From JAYEID01 sp964581885 (GTDB lineage Bacteria; Patescibacteriota; WWE3; JAUXAW01; JAYEID01), in the NCBI GenBank assembly GCA_964581885.1, contig CAZOPS010000014.1, positions 1 through 16,625 of the forward strand: a DNA stretch of 16,625 bases, given 5' to 3'. The notes beneath the pieces are model-generated. The model saw nothing but the letters and a program-made list of their open reading frames with translations. It did not search any database and had not been told where the DNA came from. Below, in pieces: positions 4,944 through 11,679 of this stretch; within the stretch, counting starts at the first letter, position 1, and every line of letters starts with the position of its first letter. Position numbers and translations under genes: made by a program.

Positions 4944-7496
4944 TTATTGAGGGGATGCAAGAGCGGCGACGCGGTCGTCTTGGGAAAGTCGCATTACGCG
5001 AACGCCCTGAGTAGCTCGAGATAGTTCGGATATCTCATTGGGGTTTAGTCTTATAACTTGCCCTTCTTCTGAGATTAGGAATAAATCTTCCAATTCAGGA
5101 GCAAGAATTTTGCTTTCGGTTATTTCTCCTGTTTTTTCCTTTATCCGCATAGCAATAACACCATTCCCTCCCCTACCCTGTACGGGGTATTCCGAGAGAG
5201 GTGTTTTCTTACCGTATCCTTTGTTGGTGATAGTTAGAAGTAAACCATTTTTCCTTTGTTTACCGGGTTTAACTACATTCATGCAAGAGACTTGATCGTC
5301 CCCTTTTAGGGTTATTCCTTTTACTCCCGAAGTATTTCTGCCCATTGCGCGTGCTTCCTTTTCTTGGAAGCGGATTGATTGTCCGTGCTTGGTGATGAGG
5401 ATAATTTCGTTATCGCCGTTAGTTGCTTCTACATTTGCCAGCCGGTCGTTGTCTTTGATGTTAATAGCAATAATTCCGCCCCGACGAATGTTTTCAAATT
5501 CGGAAAGTTCGGTTCTTTTTACTAATCCGTTTTTGGTTGCAAAAGTTAGATATTTTGCATTAGTATTTTTCAAAAGTGGGACAATGGCTACCACTTCGTC
5601 CTGAGGAGAGACATCGAGAACATTGACAATAGCTTTGCCACGCGCTGCCCTTCCCATTTCTGGAAGTTGGAATCCGCGTACTTGGTGGACATTTCCGCTA
5701 GCAGTAAAAAAGAGGATAGTGTCTAAGGTAGAAGCAGATTTTAGGTTAATTACATAGTCGTCTTCTTTAGTTTTCATTCCGATAACACCCTTCCCGCCTC
5801 TCTTTTGGGATTTGAAGATTTGGGGTTTAACTCTTTTTACATAACCGCCTTTGGTTAGTGTTATTAAGATTTCTTCTTCCTGAGTAAGGTCTTCTTCTGC
5901 AAATTCGCCAGGTTTACCAGCATGCACTGTAGTTTTTCGTTCATCTCCGTAATCTTTTTTAAGTTTTAGAAAATCTTTCTTTGCCTGTTTCATTACTTTG
6001 ACTGGTTCTTTGAGAAAGGTTTCGTGTTTATCAATTTGTTTTAGTATTTCTTCAAGCTCATTCTCAATTTTCTCCCGTTCTAGTCGAGCTAATCGTCTTA
6101 ACCTCATATCAAGGATTGCTTGAGCTTGGATTTCTGTAAGCTCGAATTTTTCAACCAACTTCCCCTTTGCTTTTTCTGCACTTTCGCTGTTTCTGATAGT
6201 ATCTATAACTTCGTCTAGGTGGTCAAAGGCAATTTTTAGACCAAGCAAGATGTGCTCGCGTGCGCGCGCTTTCCGAAGTAAGTAAATTGTTTTTCTTATA
6301 AATACATCTTTTCGCCACCGAAGTAGCTCCTGTAGAATCATTTTGAGAGTGAGGGTTTTTGGCTCACCCCTGATTAGGCCGACCATGTTGGTGTGGAATG
6401 CGGTTTGGAGTCGGGTGCTTTTGTAAAGTTGGTTGAGAATTTTTTGGGGGCGGGAGTTTCTTCTTGTTTCTACTACGATTCTAAGTCCATCGCGGTCAGA
6501 TTCATCTCTAAGATCTGTTATATCTTCGATAATCTCGTCCCTTACTAGTCCAGCTATCTTTGCTACTAAACGAGCTTTGTTTTGTTGGTAGGGGATCTCG
6601 GTGAAGATTATTGCATTTTTTCCATTGCCAATATCTTCAATTTCTGCTCGGGCTCGATTTACTACCCTTCCCTTTCCAGTTGCATATGCTTTGATTATTT
6701 CTTCTTTGTCGTAAATCGCCCCACCAGTAGGAAAATCAGGTCCTTTTATAAATTCTGTAAGCTTCTCTACAGTTACGTCGCTGTCAATTTCAAAATCTTG
6801 GCCTAGTTCTTTTTCTTTTCCGTTAAAAGTTTTGTAGGCGTGACCACTCTCCTTTTTATCTATTTTAATGGTATCGATCATATGGCAAAGTGCATCTACC
6901 ACCTCGTTTAGATTGTGCGGAGGTATGTTGGTGGCCATACCCACAGCGATTCCAGAAGCCCCATTTAGTAGAATATTAGGAAGTAGCGCTGGTAAAACCT
7001 CTGGTTCTTTGGTGGAGCCGGAGTAGTTGTCAATAAAGGGAGTAGTTTCTTTATCAATATCACGGAGAAGTTCTTGGGAAATTGGAGCTAGCCGGGTTTC
7101 GGTATAACGCATTGCAGCAGCTGAATCCCCGTCTAGAGAACCAAAGTTTCCTTGCCCATCAATTAGGGGGTATCGTAAAGAAAAATCTTGTGCCATTCTT
7201 ACTAGGGCATCGTAGACTGAACTGTCACCGTGGGGGTGATATTTTTTAAGAACTTCACCTACTACAGCAGCACTTTTCTGGTAACGGTCGCCAGGACCAA
7301 TTCCTTGATCGTGCATAGCGTAGATAATGCGCCGTTGAACAGGCTTTAGGCCGTCGCGAACATCAGGAAGAGCTCGAGAGACAATAACGCTTAGAGCATA
7401 GTCTAAGTACGAGCCTTCCATTTCATCCACAATGGACGAAGGCTGGATTTTTTCAGCAACCTTGTTTTTCTGTTTATTTTGATCTTTAGTGGTCAT
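4944..7496 (-). CDS. gyrA: DNA gyrase subunit A
   Basis: This 850-residue protein is the breakage-reunion subunit of gyrase, which with GyrB introduces negative supercoils using ATP. The catalytic tyrosine is Tyr 131 in AAAMRYTETRL. The winged-helix segment KYHPHGDSSVYDALVRM holds Ser 92 and Asp 96, the positions where quinolone resistance usually changes Ser83/Asp87 of E. coli, so the sequence is of the sensitive type. The C-terminal beta-pinwheel domain carries the GyrA box QKRGGKG near residues 564-570, which favours GyrA over ParC. Length is normal. The gene follows gyrB on the same strand after 114 bp. The ATG has no Shine-Dalgarno site and is preceded by AT-rich inverted repeats. It ends directly at REP copy 2. 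Confidence 0.97.
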   Translation of the reverse strand: MTTKDQNKQKNKVAEKIQPSSIVDEMEGSYLDYALSVIVSRALPDVRDGLKPVQRRIIYAMHDQGIGPGDRYQKSAAVVGEVLKKYHPHGDSSVYDALVRMAQDFSLRYPLIDGQGNFGSLDGDSAAAMRYTETRLAPISQELLRDIDKETTPFIDNYSGSTKEPEVLPALLPNILLNGASGIAVGMATNIPPHNLNEVVDALCHMIDTIKIDKKESGHAYKTFNGKEKELGQDFEIDSDVTVEKLTEFIKGPDFPTGGAIYDKEEIIKAYATGKGRVVNRARAEIEDIGNGKNAIIFTEIPYQQNKARLVAKIAGLVRDEIIEDITDLRDESDRDGLRIVVETRRNSRPQKILNQLYKSTRLQTAFHTNMVGLIRGEPKTLTLKMILQELLRWRKDVFIRKTIYLLRKARAREHILLGLKIAFDHLDEVIDTIRNSESAEKAKGKLVEKFELTEIQAQAILDMRLRRLARLEREKIENELEEILKQIDKHETFLKEPVKVMKQAKKDFLKLKKDYGDERKTTVHAGKPGEFAEEDLTQEEEILITLTKGGYVKRVKPQIFKSQKRGGKGVIGMKTKEDDYVINLKSASTLDTILFFTASGNVHQVRGFQLPEMGRAARGKAIVNVLDVSPQDEVVAIVPLLKNTNAKYLTFATKNGLVKRTELSEFENIRRGGIIAINIKDNDRLANVEATNGDNEIILITKHGQSIRFQEKEARAMGRNTSGVKGITLKGDDQVSCMNVVKPGKQRKNGLLLTITNKGYGKKTPLSEYPVQGRGGNGVIAMRIKEKTGEITESKILAPELEDLFLISEEGQVIRLNPNEISELSRATQGVRVMRLSQDDRVAALASPQ

Positions 7497-7518
7497 AAAT
7501 TTCTAATTATTCTAATTT

Positions 7519-7611
7519 CTAATTAACCTAATCAAGCACCAATTTCTAATTCCCAAATTGGGTATTGGACATTGATTAGAAATTAGGTCAATTAGACTAA
7601 TTAGGTTAATT
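7519..7611. repeat. Nested AT-rich inverted repeats between gyrB and gyrA
   Basis: AATTAACCTAAT (7521-7532) is the inverse of ATTAGGTTAATT (7600-7611). Within it AATTTCTAAT (7541-7550) is the inverse of ATTAGAAATT (7575-7584), and CCCAAATTGGG lies at 7552-7562. Together they could fold the whole gap into one long branched hairpin in the gyrB-gyrA transcript. No U-tract terminator is present. Cotranscription with a structured spacer is one reading; a decayed repeat tract of CTAATT words is another. Confidence 0.6.
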
Positions 7612-9554
7612 TAGATGTCTAGTTCTGCCTCTTTCGCTCGGGTTTGAATAAACCTTTTTCTTGGTGCCACCTCATCTCCCATTAGTTTAGTAAAAGTATC
7701 GTCTGCTTTTTGAGCATCTTCAATGGTAACTTTTTTCAAAATACGATTTTTAGGATCCATGGTTGTTTCCCAAAGTTGGGTGGGATTCATTTCTCCTAAA
7801 CCTTTGTACCTTTGGATCCGGATGTTACCTCCCCACTCTTTTTCAAGCTCTTTTCGTTCCTTTTCAGTATATACCCACTTTTCTTTCTTTCCAGAAGTCA
7901 TTTTGTATAGAGGGGGGTTTGCCATATATAAATTTCCACTTTCAATAAGTTCGCGCATATAGCGGAAAAATAGTGTCAAGAGGAGAGTTTCTATATGTTT
8001 ACCATCTACATCAGCATCGCACATAATAATAAGTTTTCCGTACCGCGAGCTTTTAGGGTCAAAGCTCTCTCCTACTCCGGTACCCAAAGCTACAATAAGG
8101 TTTCGTATTTCTTTATTGTTTAGTATTCGGTTTAAATTTGCTTTTTCTACGTTAAGTATTTTACCTCGGAGTGGCAAGATAGCTTGAAATTTTCGATCAC
8201 GTCCCTGCTTAGCTGAGCCGCCAGCAGAATCACCCTCCACAATAAATAATTCGCACTTTTCTGGATCTGATTCTGAACAGTCTGCCAATTTACCAGGAAG
8301 AGCTGTAGATTTTAGTGCGCCCTTGCGCATGACAGTTTTTCTTGCTTTGGTGGCTGCTTTTCGTGCGCGCGCGGCAGTTACTCCTTTCTGAACAATACTT
8401 TTACCCACACTAGGGTTTTCTTCCAGGTAATCACCGAAATTTTCTCTTATGGTTTCTGAAACAAGACCGCGAATGTGACTATTTCCGAGCTTGGTCTTAG
8501 TTTGTCCTTCAAATTGAACGTTTTCTGCGTTCATCTTTATAGAAACTACTCCAGTTAGTCCGTCTCTTACATCCTGTCCCGACAAGTTTTCATCATCCTT
8601 ATCTAAAAGTTCTGCTTCGCGAGCGTAGTCGTTGATAGTGCGAGTGAGGCCAGACTTTAGTCCCGTCAGGTGTGTGCCCCCACCTAGATTTTTTATATTG
8701 TTGGCAAAACAGAGGATATTTTTTGAAAAACCTTCAACCCATTGGAGAGATACTTCTATAAGAACTTCTTCTTTTTCTGCTTTGAAATAAAGAGAAGGTG
8801 TAATGGGTTTTTTGTGTTTATTGATTGACTTTACCAAGCTTTTTATTCCGCCTTCGAAGTAAAAAGTTTCTTCCCTCACTTTTCCCTTTCGCAGATCTCT
8901 TATTTTGATTGTCATTCCTGGTGTGAGATAAGCGTATTCCTTAAATTGATCGCGGAGTTTTTCGTAGGAAAATTTAATAGTATCAAACACCTTTTTGTCG
9001 GGAAGGAAAGTTACTACTGTGCCACTTCGGAGAGCGATATGTTTTGCTGTCCAAAAGTCTTGGATTGGGACATCTTTTTTATCTATTTCTTTTACCTCGG
9101 TTTTTGCTTTACCCCTTTTATATTCTTGCTTGTATACCTTTCCGTTGCGGAATACAAGTACAACCATCCATTCGGAGAGAGCATTAACAACGGAAGAACC
9201 AACACCATGCAAACCCCCAGAAATTTTGTAGGCACCCTCACTAAACTTAGCACCAGCGTGGAGCTTGGTCATTACTAGCTCTAATGCTGATTTTCCGTAT
9301 TCTTCTTTTACTTCTATCGGAATTCCACCAGCATTATCCACAACTGTTACTGAGCCATCCTGGTTTAGGGTTGTTTCTATTCTCTCTCCCCTACCAGAAA
9401 GTATTTCATCAACGGAGTTGTTTACGATTTCGGTGATTAGGTGGTGAAGACCCTGCTCGCCAGTAGAGCCAATATACATTCCTGGCCTTTTTTGTACCGG
9501 ATCAAGACCTTCTAGAACCTTAATTTGATCTGCTTTGTATTGATTATTACTCAT
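7611..9554 (-). CDS. gyrB: DNA gyrase subunit B
   Basis: This 647-residue protein is the ATPase subunit of gyrase. The GHKL ATP site is seen in RPGMYIGSTGEQGLHHL, followed by EIVNNSVDE, and in DNAGGIPI and GGLHGVG. The TOPRIM acidic residues are in EGDSAGGSAKQGRD (Glu 440) and DADVDGKH (Asp 513, 515, 517). The usual Ser-His-Ile-Arg after DVDG is Lys-His-Ile-Glu here, a mild variation. QRYKGLGEMNPTQLW near the C-terminus is the standard gyrase/topo IV signature. Length is normal for the short type lacking the gamma-proteobacterial insert. ATG start follows an A-rich stretch with no Shine-Dalgarno site. It leads the gyrB-gyrA pair. Confidence 0.97.
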   Translation of the reverse strand: MSNNQYKADQIKVLEGLDPVQKRPGMYIGSTGEQGLHHLITEIVNNSVDEILSGRGERIETTLNQDGSVTVVDNAGGIPIEVKEEYGKSALELVMTKLHAGAKFSEGAYKISGGLHGVGSSVVNALSEWMVVLVFRNGKVYKQEYKRGKAKTEVKEIDKKDVPIQDFWTAKHIALRSGTVVTFLPDKKVFDTIKFSYEKLRDQFKEYAYLTPGMTIKIRDLRKGKVREETFYFEGGIKSLVKSINKHKKPITPSLYFKAEKEEVLIEVSLQWVEGFSKNILCFANNIKNLGGGTHLTGLKSGLTRTINDYAREAELLDKDDENLSGQDVRDGLTGVVSIKMNAENVQFEGQTKTKLGNSHIRGLVSETIRENFGDYLEENPSVGKSIVQKGVTAARARKAATKARKTVMRKGALKSTALPGKLADCSESDPEKCELFIVEGDSAGGSAKQGRDRKFQAILPLRGKILNVEKANLNRILNNKEIRNLIVALGTGVGESFDPKSSRYGKLIIMCDADVDGKHIETLLLTLFFRYMRELIESGNLYMANPPLYKMTSGKKEKWVYTEKERKELEKEWGGNIRIQRYKGLGEMNPTQLWETTMDPKNRILKKVTIEDAQKADDTFTKLMGDEVAPRKRFIQTRAKEAELDI

Positions 9555-9568
9555 TTTTTTAAAATAGT

Positions 9569-9597
9569 CTTTTAACTGTTATTTTTAGCAAGGACAA
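9569..9597 (-). promoter_or_regulatory. Weak candidate promoter for gyrB
   Basis: On the minus strand TTGTCC (9597-9592), a 17-bp spacer and TAAAAG (9574-9569) give a partial sigma-70 match about 15-20 bp before the gyrB ATG. Immediately upstream is an 8-bp dyad, ACCACCTG/CGGGTGGT on the minus strand (9627-9601). Other AT-rich matches are possible in this 181-bp gap, so the call is tentative. Confidence 0.3.
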
Positions 9598-9600
9598 TTA

Positions 9601-9627
9601 ACCACCCGTAGTCTTGTGTCAGGTGGT
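9601..9627 (-). promoter_or_regulatory. Dyad upstream of gyrB
   Basis: ACCACC (9601-9606) and GGTGGT (9622-9627) form a stem that extends to 8 bp with one wobble when read on the minus strand, with an 11-base loop and no U-tract. Its place just upstream of the candidate gyrB promoter would suit an operator or a 5' UTR hairpin. Role unknown. Confidence 0.35.
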
Positions 9628-9735
9628 ATAGAACTTAACTTTGAATTTTTTGCTGCAACTTAAGTAAAAACTGAAATTCTAGAAATTACTACCGACTATT
9701 AATTTACAATTTAAGCTGGTATTTAGCAACTATGT

Positions 9736-10263
9736 TTAAATTTTTAATTTCCGAACTCTTTTCTTTTTTGGCTTTTGTTCTTCTTTTTTCTTTTCCTTTT
9801 TTTCTTTTACTTTAGATTTGCTGGTTTCCTTTTCCTGATCTTGGGTGGATTTTACCTCCTTTTCTTTCTTGTCCCAATTCTCTTTTTCAAAAAGGAGACA
9901 GCAAGGGAAGCTTCCACAGACCCCTGCGGTGCTGCTGCTATTGTTGAAGTTTGGATTTGGTGCAGCTATTTCTTCGGAAACTGGATCCTTTAGCCAAGTA
10001 CTGCAGCAAAGTTTTAGCCCACATCTTCCTATTCCCCCTACTTTCTGGGCTTTTTTTCGGGGGCTTATTTGTTTTAATTGGATATTGGTTTGGAGGACAC
10101 GTCGAAGTTCGGATTTTAGGTTTTTGAGCTCTCTTTTTTCGGAGCTTGAAAAGAAGAAGATGATGGTTTCTTCCTCTTGTTTAGCTCCCAAAATATTGAT
10201 TTTTAGCTTGTTCTTTTTTGCTAATTCCTCGCAAATTTCCAATGCTTCTTCTTCTCTAAACAC
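9736..10263 (-). CDS. PSP1 C-terminal domain protein, short RicT/YaaT-like
   Basis: This 175-residue protein matches the C-terminal PSP1 domain of RicT (YaaT), which in Bacillus binds Fe-S clusters in a complex affecting RNA processing and development. Two cysteine motifs are conserved: GRCGLKLCCSTWL (Cys 81, 86, 87) and GVCGSFPCCLLFE (Cys 116, 121, 122). It starts at residue EEALEICEEL, so roughly the first third of a normal RicT is missing. An in-frame TAA at 10267-10269, two codons before the GTG, rules out simple N-terminal extension. Residues 131-175 form a highly charged Lys/Glu tail likely to be disordered. The next gene upstream on the same strand is holB, a pairing also seen in Firmicutes, here split by a 624-bp repeat island. 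A short AAGGT abuts the start. Confidence 0.8.
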   Translation of the reverse strand: MFREEEALEICEELAKKNKLKINILGAKQEEETIIFFFSSSEKRELKNLKSELRRVLQTNIQLKQISPRKKAQKVGGIGRCGLKLCCSTWLKDPVSEEIAAPNPNFNNSSSTAGVCGSFPCCLLFEKENWDKKEKEVKSTQDQEKETSKSKVKEKKEKKKEEQKPKKKRVRKLKI

Positions 10264-10299
10264 ACCTTAATTGTAACATAAAATGAGGCAATTTACTAT

Positions 10300-10312
10300 A
10301 CCTTGGCAAGGT
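10300..10312. promoter_or_regulatory. 13-bp dyad upstream of the PSP1 gene
   Basis: ACCTTGGCAAGGT is a perfect palindrome around a central G, centred about 43 bp upstream of the PSP1 start codon. The centre is too tight for an RNA hairpin, so a protein-binding operator is the more natural reading, but nothing else supports it. Confidence 0.25.
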
Positions 10313-10350
10313 TTAGCGTTAATCACGAGCACTAAAACGTAGAACATAGG

Positions 10351-10434
10351 AGATAGGAGATAAGGGATAAGAAATAAGAGATAAGAGATAAGAGATAAGA
10401 AATAAGAAATAAGGGATAAGGGATAGTAAATAAG
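10351..10434. repeat. Tandem 7-bp repeat, RRATAAG, about 12 units
   Basis: Twelve contiguous 7-bp units of the form AGATAAG, GGATAAG or AAATAAG run through this 84-bp tract, all purine-rich on the plus strand. Positions 1-2 of the unit vary while ATAAG is nearly fixed. The end of the tract, GATAGTAAATA, is repeated at 87-97. There are no spacers, so it is not CRISPR. Slippage-generated microsatellite is the simplest reading. Confidence 0.85.
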
Positions 10435-10442
10435 AAGAAAAT

Positions 10443-10511
10443 ATGGTCGGAACCATGAAATTACAGTCAGAACTGTGAAATTAACAGAAATTACGGCTTC
10501 GCCGTGAAATT
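10443..10511. repeat. Three tandem hairpin repeats with GAAATT tails
   Basis: ATGGT-CGGA-ACCAT (10443-10456), ACAGT-CAGA-ACTGT (10463-10476) and ACGGC-TTC-GCCGT (10493-10505) each have a 5-bp stem and are each followed by GAAATT. The stems share no sequence beyond the closing T-A pair in the first two, yet all pair perfectly. With the two units at 4-50 and an inverted-orientation unit at 10790-10805 they make a family of at least six. See findings. Confidence 0.75.
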
Positions 10512-10618
10512 TTTAATTGCTGATAGCTGTATTCTAGCTTGTACGCCCCTCGTAGCTTTATGCGGTGTGGGGTCTAGTCCTTGGAGGTCTCGATAGCAGT
10601 ACGTCGGTTGCTTCAGTT
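10512..10618. other. Unassigned intergenic stretch
   Basis: I see no gene, tRNA or known structured RNA here. GTACG occurs twice (about 10540 and 10592) and small CCCC/GGGG complementarities exist, but no stable fold with a recognisable consensus emerges. It lies within the 624-bp gap between holB and the PSP1 gene. Confidence 0.4.
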
Positions 10619-10692
10619 AATCGGCGGAAATCGGCTGTAAATCAGCGTAAATCTGTAGCGTAACGCGGAATGCGGAGTGCGGTATGCGGTAT
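10619..10692. repeat. Two successive short tandem repeat tracts
   Basis: First come four imperfect units of 10-13 bp beginning AATC and carrying a CGGC, CAGC or TAGC core (10619-10662): AATCGGCGGA, AATCGGCTGTA, AATCAGCGTA and AATCTGTAGCGTA. Then four exact 7-bp units follow: GCGGAAT, GCGGAGT, GCGGTAT, GCGGTAT (10665-10692). No coding frame or promoter is associated. The 7-bp period is the same as in the tract at 10351-10434 although the sequence is unrelated. Confidence 0.7.
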
Positions 10693-10701
10693 AAATTACC
10701 A

Positions 10702-10719
10702 ATCCGCCAGCTGGCGGAT
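10702..10719. repeat. Perfect 18-bp palindrome
   Basis: ATCCGCCAGCTGGCGGAT is a perfect palindrome with no unpaired centre. Like the one at 64-75 it is a GC-rich island in AT-rich intergenic DNA. Restriction site, protein-binding site or a dispersed genomic word are all possible. Confidence 0.65.
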
Positions 10720-10768
10720 AAATTTTAAATTACAAGTTACGTGTTTTAATTACGGCGTAGCGAATTAC

Positions 10769-10805
10769 GCGCCGCAGGCGCATATTTACGTAGCTTCTGA
10801 GCTAC
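10769..10805. repeat. Two further intergenic hairpins, one a TCRGAA unit in reverse
   Basis: GCGCC-GCA-GGCGC lies at 10769-10781. GTAGCT-TCTG-AGCTAC lies at 10790-10805; on the minus strand its loop reads CAGA with the same T-A closing pair as the hairpins at 4-50 and 10463-10476. A degenerate unit, ACGGCGTAGCG, precedes at about 10752-10762. After these, 10836-10862 repeats the TGCTAATT and ACTAGTTGCTA words of the first island. Confidence 0.6.
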
Positions 10806-10887
10806 ACTTTTCGTGAGGGGTCTTACCCGAACATTTGCTAATTACTAGTTGCTAGTTACTAATAATTGTTGAATATTTTCCCCCTTC

Positions 10888-11589
10888 CTATTTTTCTGGT
10901 TCAGGAAGAGTTAAAAGGAAGGTTTCTAGTGCTAACCGAGGAGAGACATTAGTTTTTTCAAGCAAGTTAAGGAGATCAAGCCCCTTGGTTATATTAGGTT
11001 CGATTTTATGCGCTTGATTTTCTTTTTTGAGCATTAGTTCTCTTAGAACTTCGATCCAGGTAGAAAGAATTTTTCTTGTGCTCCTCCTGTCTTTTAAAGT
11101 GGTTTTGTGTTCTTCTGTCCAGGCAAGCCGCTGGTGGTAGGGGCTTTTTAATAATATTGTGAATTCTTCTTTTAGCTCTTTTTGACTTTCCCCGTTACTT
11201 TTTTGCTTTTTTAGCTTTATTAATTTGCAGCGGGAGATAATAGTGGGGATAATATGGTGGGCATGATTGGCGGTGATAACTATTTGGCAATTGCCTGGGG
11301 GTTCTTCCAGTGTTTTCAGCAGCGCATTTTGGGCTTCTTCTGTCATGTGTTGCCCCTCTAGTATTAGTGCTTGTTTTATTTTATTTTGATGGGGTGTGTA
11401 GTGTAGCTTTTTTATTAAGTTTCGGATATTATCAATTCCAATAGTGCTGTTTTCTTTGCTAGTTTTTAGAATGTGGAGATCTGGGCTTGGTTTTATTTCC
11501 CTTTTATTTAGGAGTTCCTTAGCCTTCTCTTTTCTACTTTCGTAACTTCCGTTAAGAATAAGTTGCGCGTGCATAGAACTTTTTGGCAT
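10888..11589 (-). CDS. holB: DNA polymerase III delta-prime subunit (clamp loader)
   Basis: This 233-residue protein is the delta-prime-like AAA+ subunit of the clamp loader, which with DnaX and delta loads the sliding clamp on primed DNA. The segment from IGIDNIRNLIKKL through LILEGQHMTEEAQNALLKTLEEPP (split here for length), ITANHAHHIIPTIISRC is the family hallmark, with the SRC motif supplying the arginine finger. The P-loop region (LILNGSYESRKEKA) lacks the GxxGxGK consensus and there is no zinc-binding cysteine cluster, as expected for a non-hydrolysing delta-prime rather than DnaX. It is shorter than the approx 300-330 residues of well-studied relatives, with a reduced C-terminal collar domain. 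A promoter (11596-11624) would start transcription almost at the ATG. The PSP1 gene lies downstream on the same strand. Confidence 0.85.
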   Translation of the reverse strand: MPKSSMHAQLILNGSYESRKEKAKELLNKREIKPSPDLHILKTSKENSTIGIDNIRNLIKKLHYTPHQNKIKQALILEGQHMTEEAQNALLKTLEEPPGNCQIVITANHAHHIIPTIISRCKLIKLKKQKSNGESQKELKEEFTILLKSPYHQRLAWTEEHKTTLKDRRSTRKILSTWIEVLRELMLKKENQAHKIEPNITKGLDLLNLLEKTNVSPRLALETFLLTLPEPEK

Positions 11590-11595
11590 ATTTAT

Positions 11596-11624
11596 ATTTT
11601 ATCCGCTGCTTGAACCAGCTACAA
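11596..11624 (-). promoter_or_regulatory. Candidate holB promoter, nearly leaderless
   Basis: On the minus strand TTGTAG (11624-11619), a 17-bp spacer and TAAAAT (11601-11596) precede the holB ATG (11589) by only six bases. A start 6-7 nt past the -10 would place the first transcribed base at or next to the start codon. Its -35 lies inside the spacer of the opposing pilB promoter. Confidence 0.5.
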
Positions 11625-11638
11625 GGGTCTGGTAGATT
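11610..11638 (+). promoter_or_regulatory. Candidate promoter of the pilus operon
   Basis: TTGAAC (11610-11615), a 17-bp spacer and TAGATT (11633-11638) fit a sigma-70 promoter, about 42 bp before the pilB ATG. It overlaps the opposing holB promoter, so polymerase binding at one should exclude the other. Confidence 0.5.
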
Positions 11639-11679
11639 GTGGATTAGGAAACGCACGCTTTTTAGGGATATTTCTGCCC

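Noticed and set aside
4944..9554. Topoisomerase IV (ParC/ParE) instead of gyrase
   Set aside because: The A subunit has a GyrA box (QKRGGKG) in a full pinwheel domain, which favours gyrase.
9555..9735. Replication origin near gyrB
   Set aside because: No cluster of DnaA boxes (TTATCCACA-like) is present, and dnaA and dnaN are not in the window.
9775..10270. Plus-strand frames opposite the PSP1 gene
   Set aside because: They are Phe/Leu-rich shadows of the Lys/Glu-rich minus-strand tail.
10351..10434. CRISPR-like array
   Set aside because: The 7-bp units are contiguous with no unique spacers, and no cas genes are present.
10512..10618. tRNA, SRP RNA or other structured RNA between holB and the PSP1 gene
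   Set aside because: No cloverleaf, no TTCRA T-arm, and the GAAGCA-like word on the minus strand does not extend to the SRP Alu or S-domain consensus.
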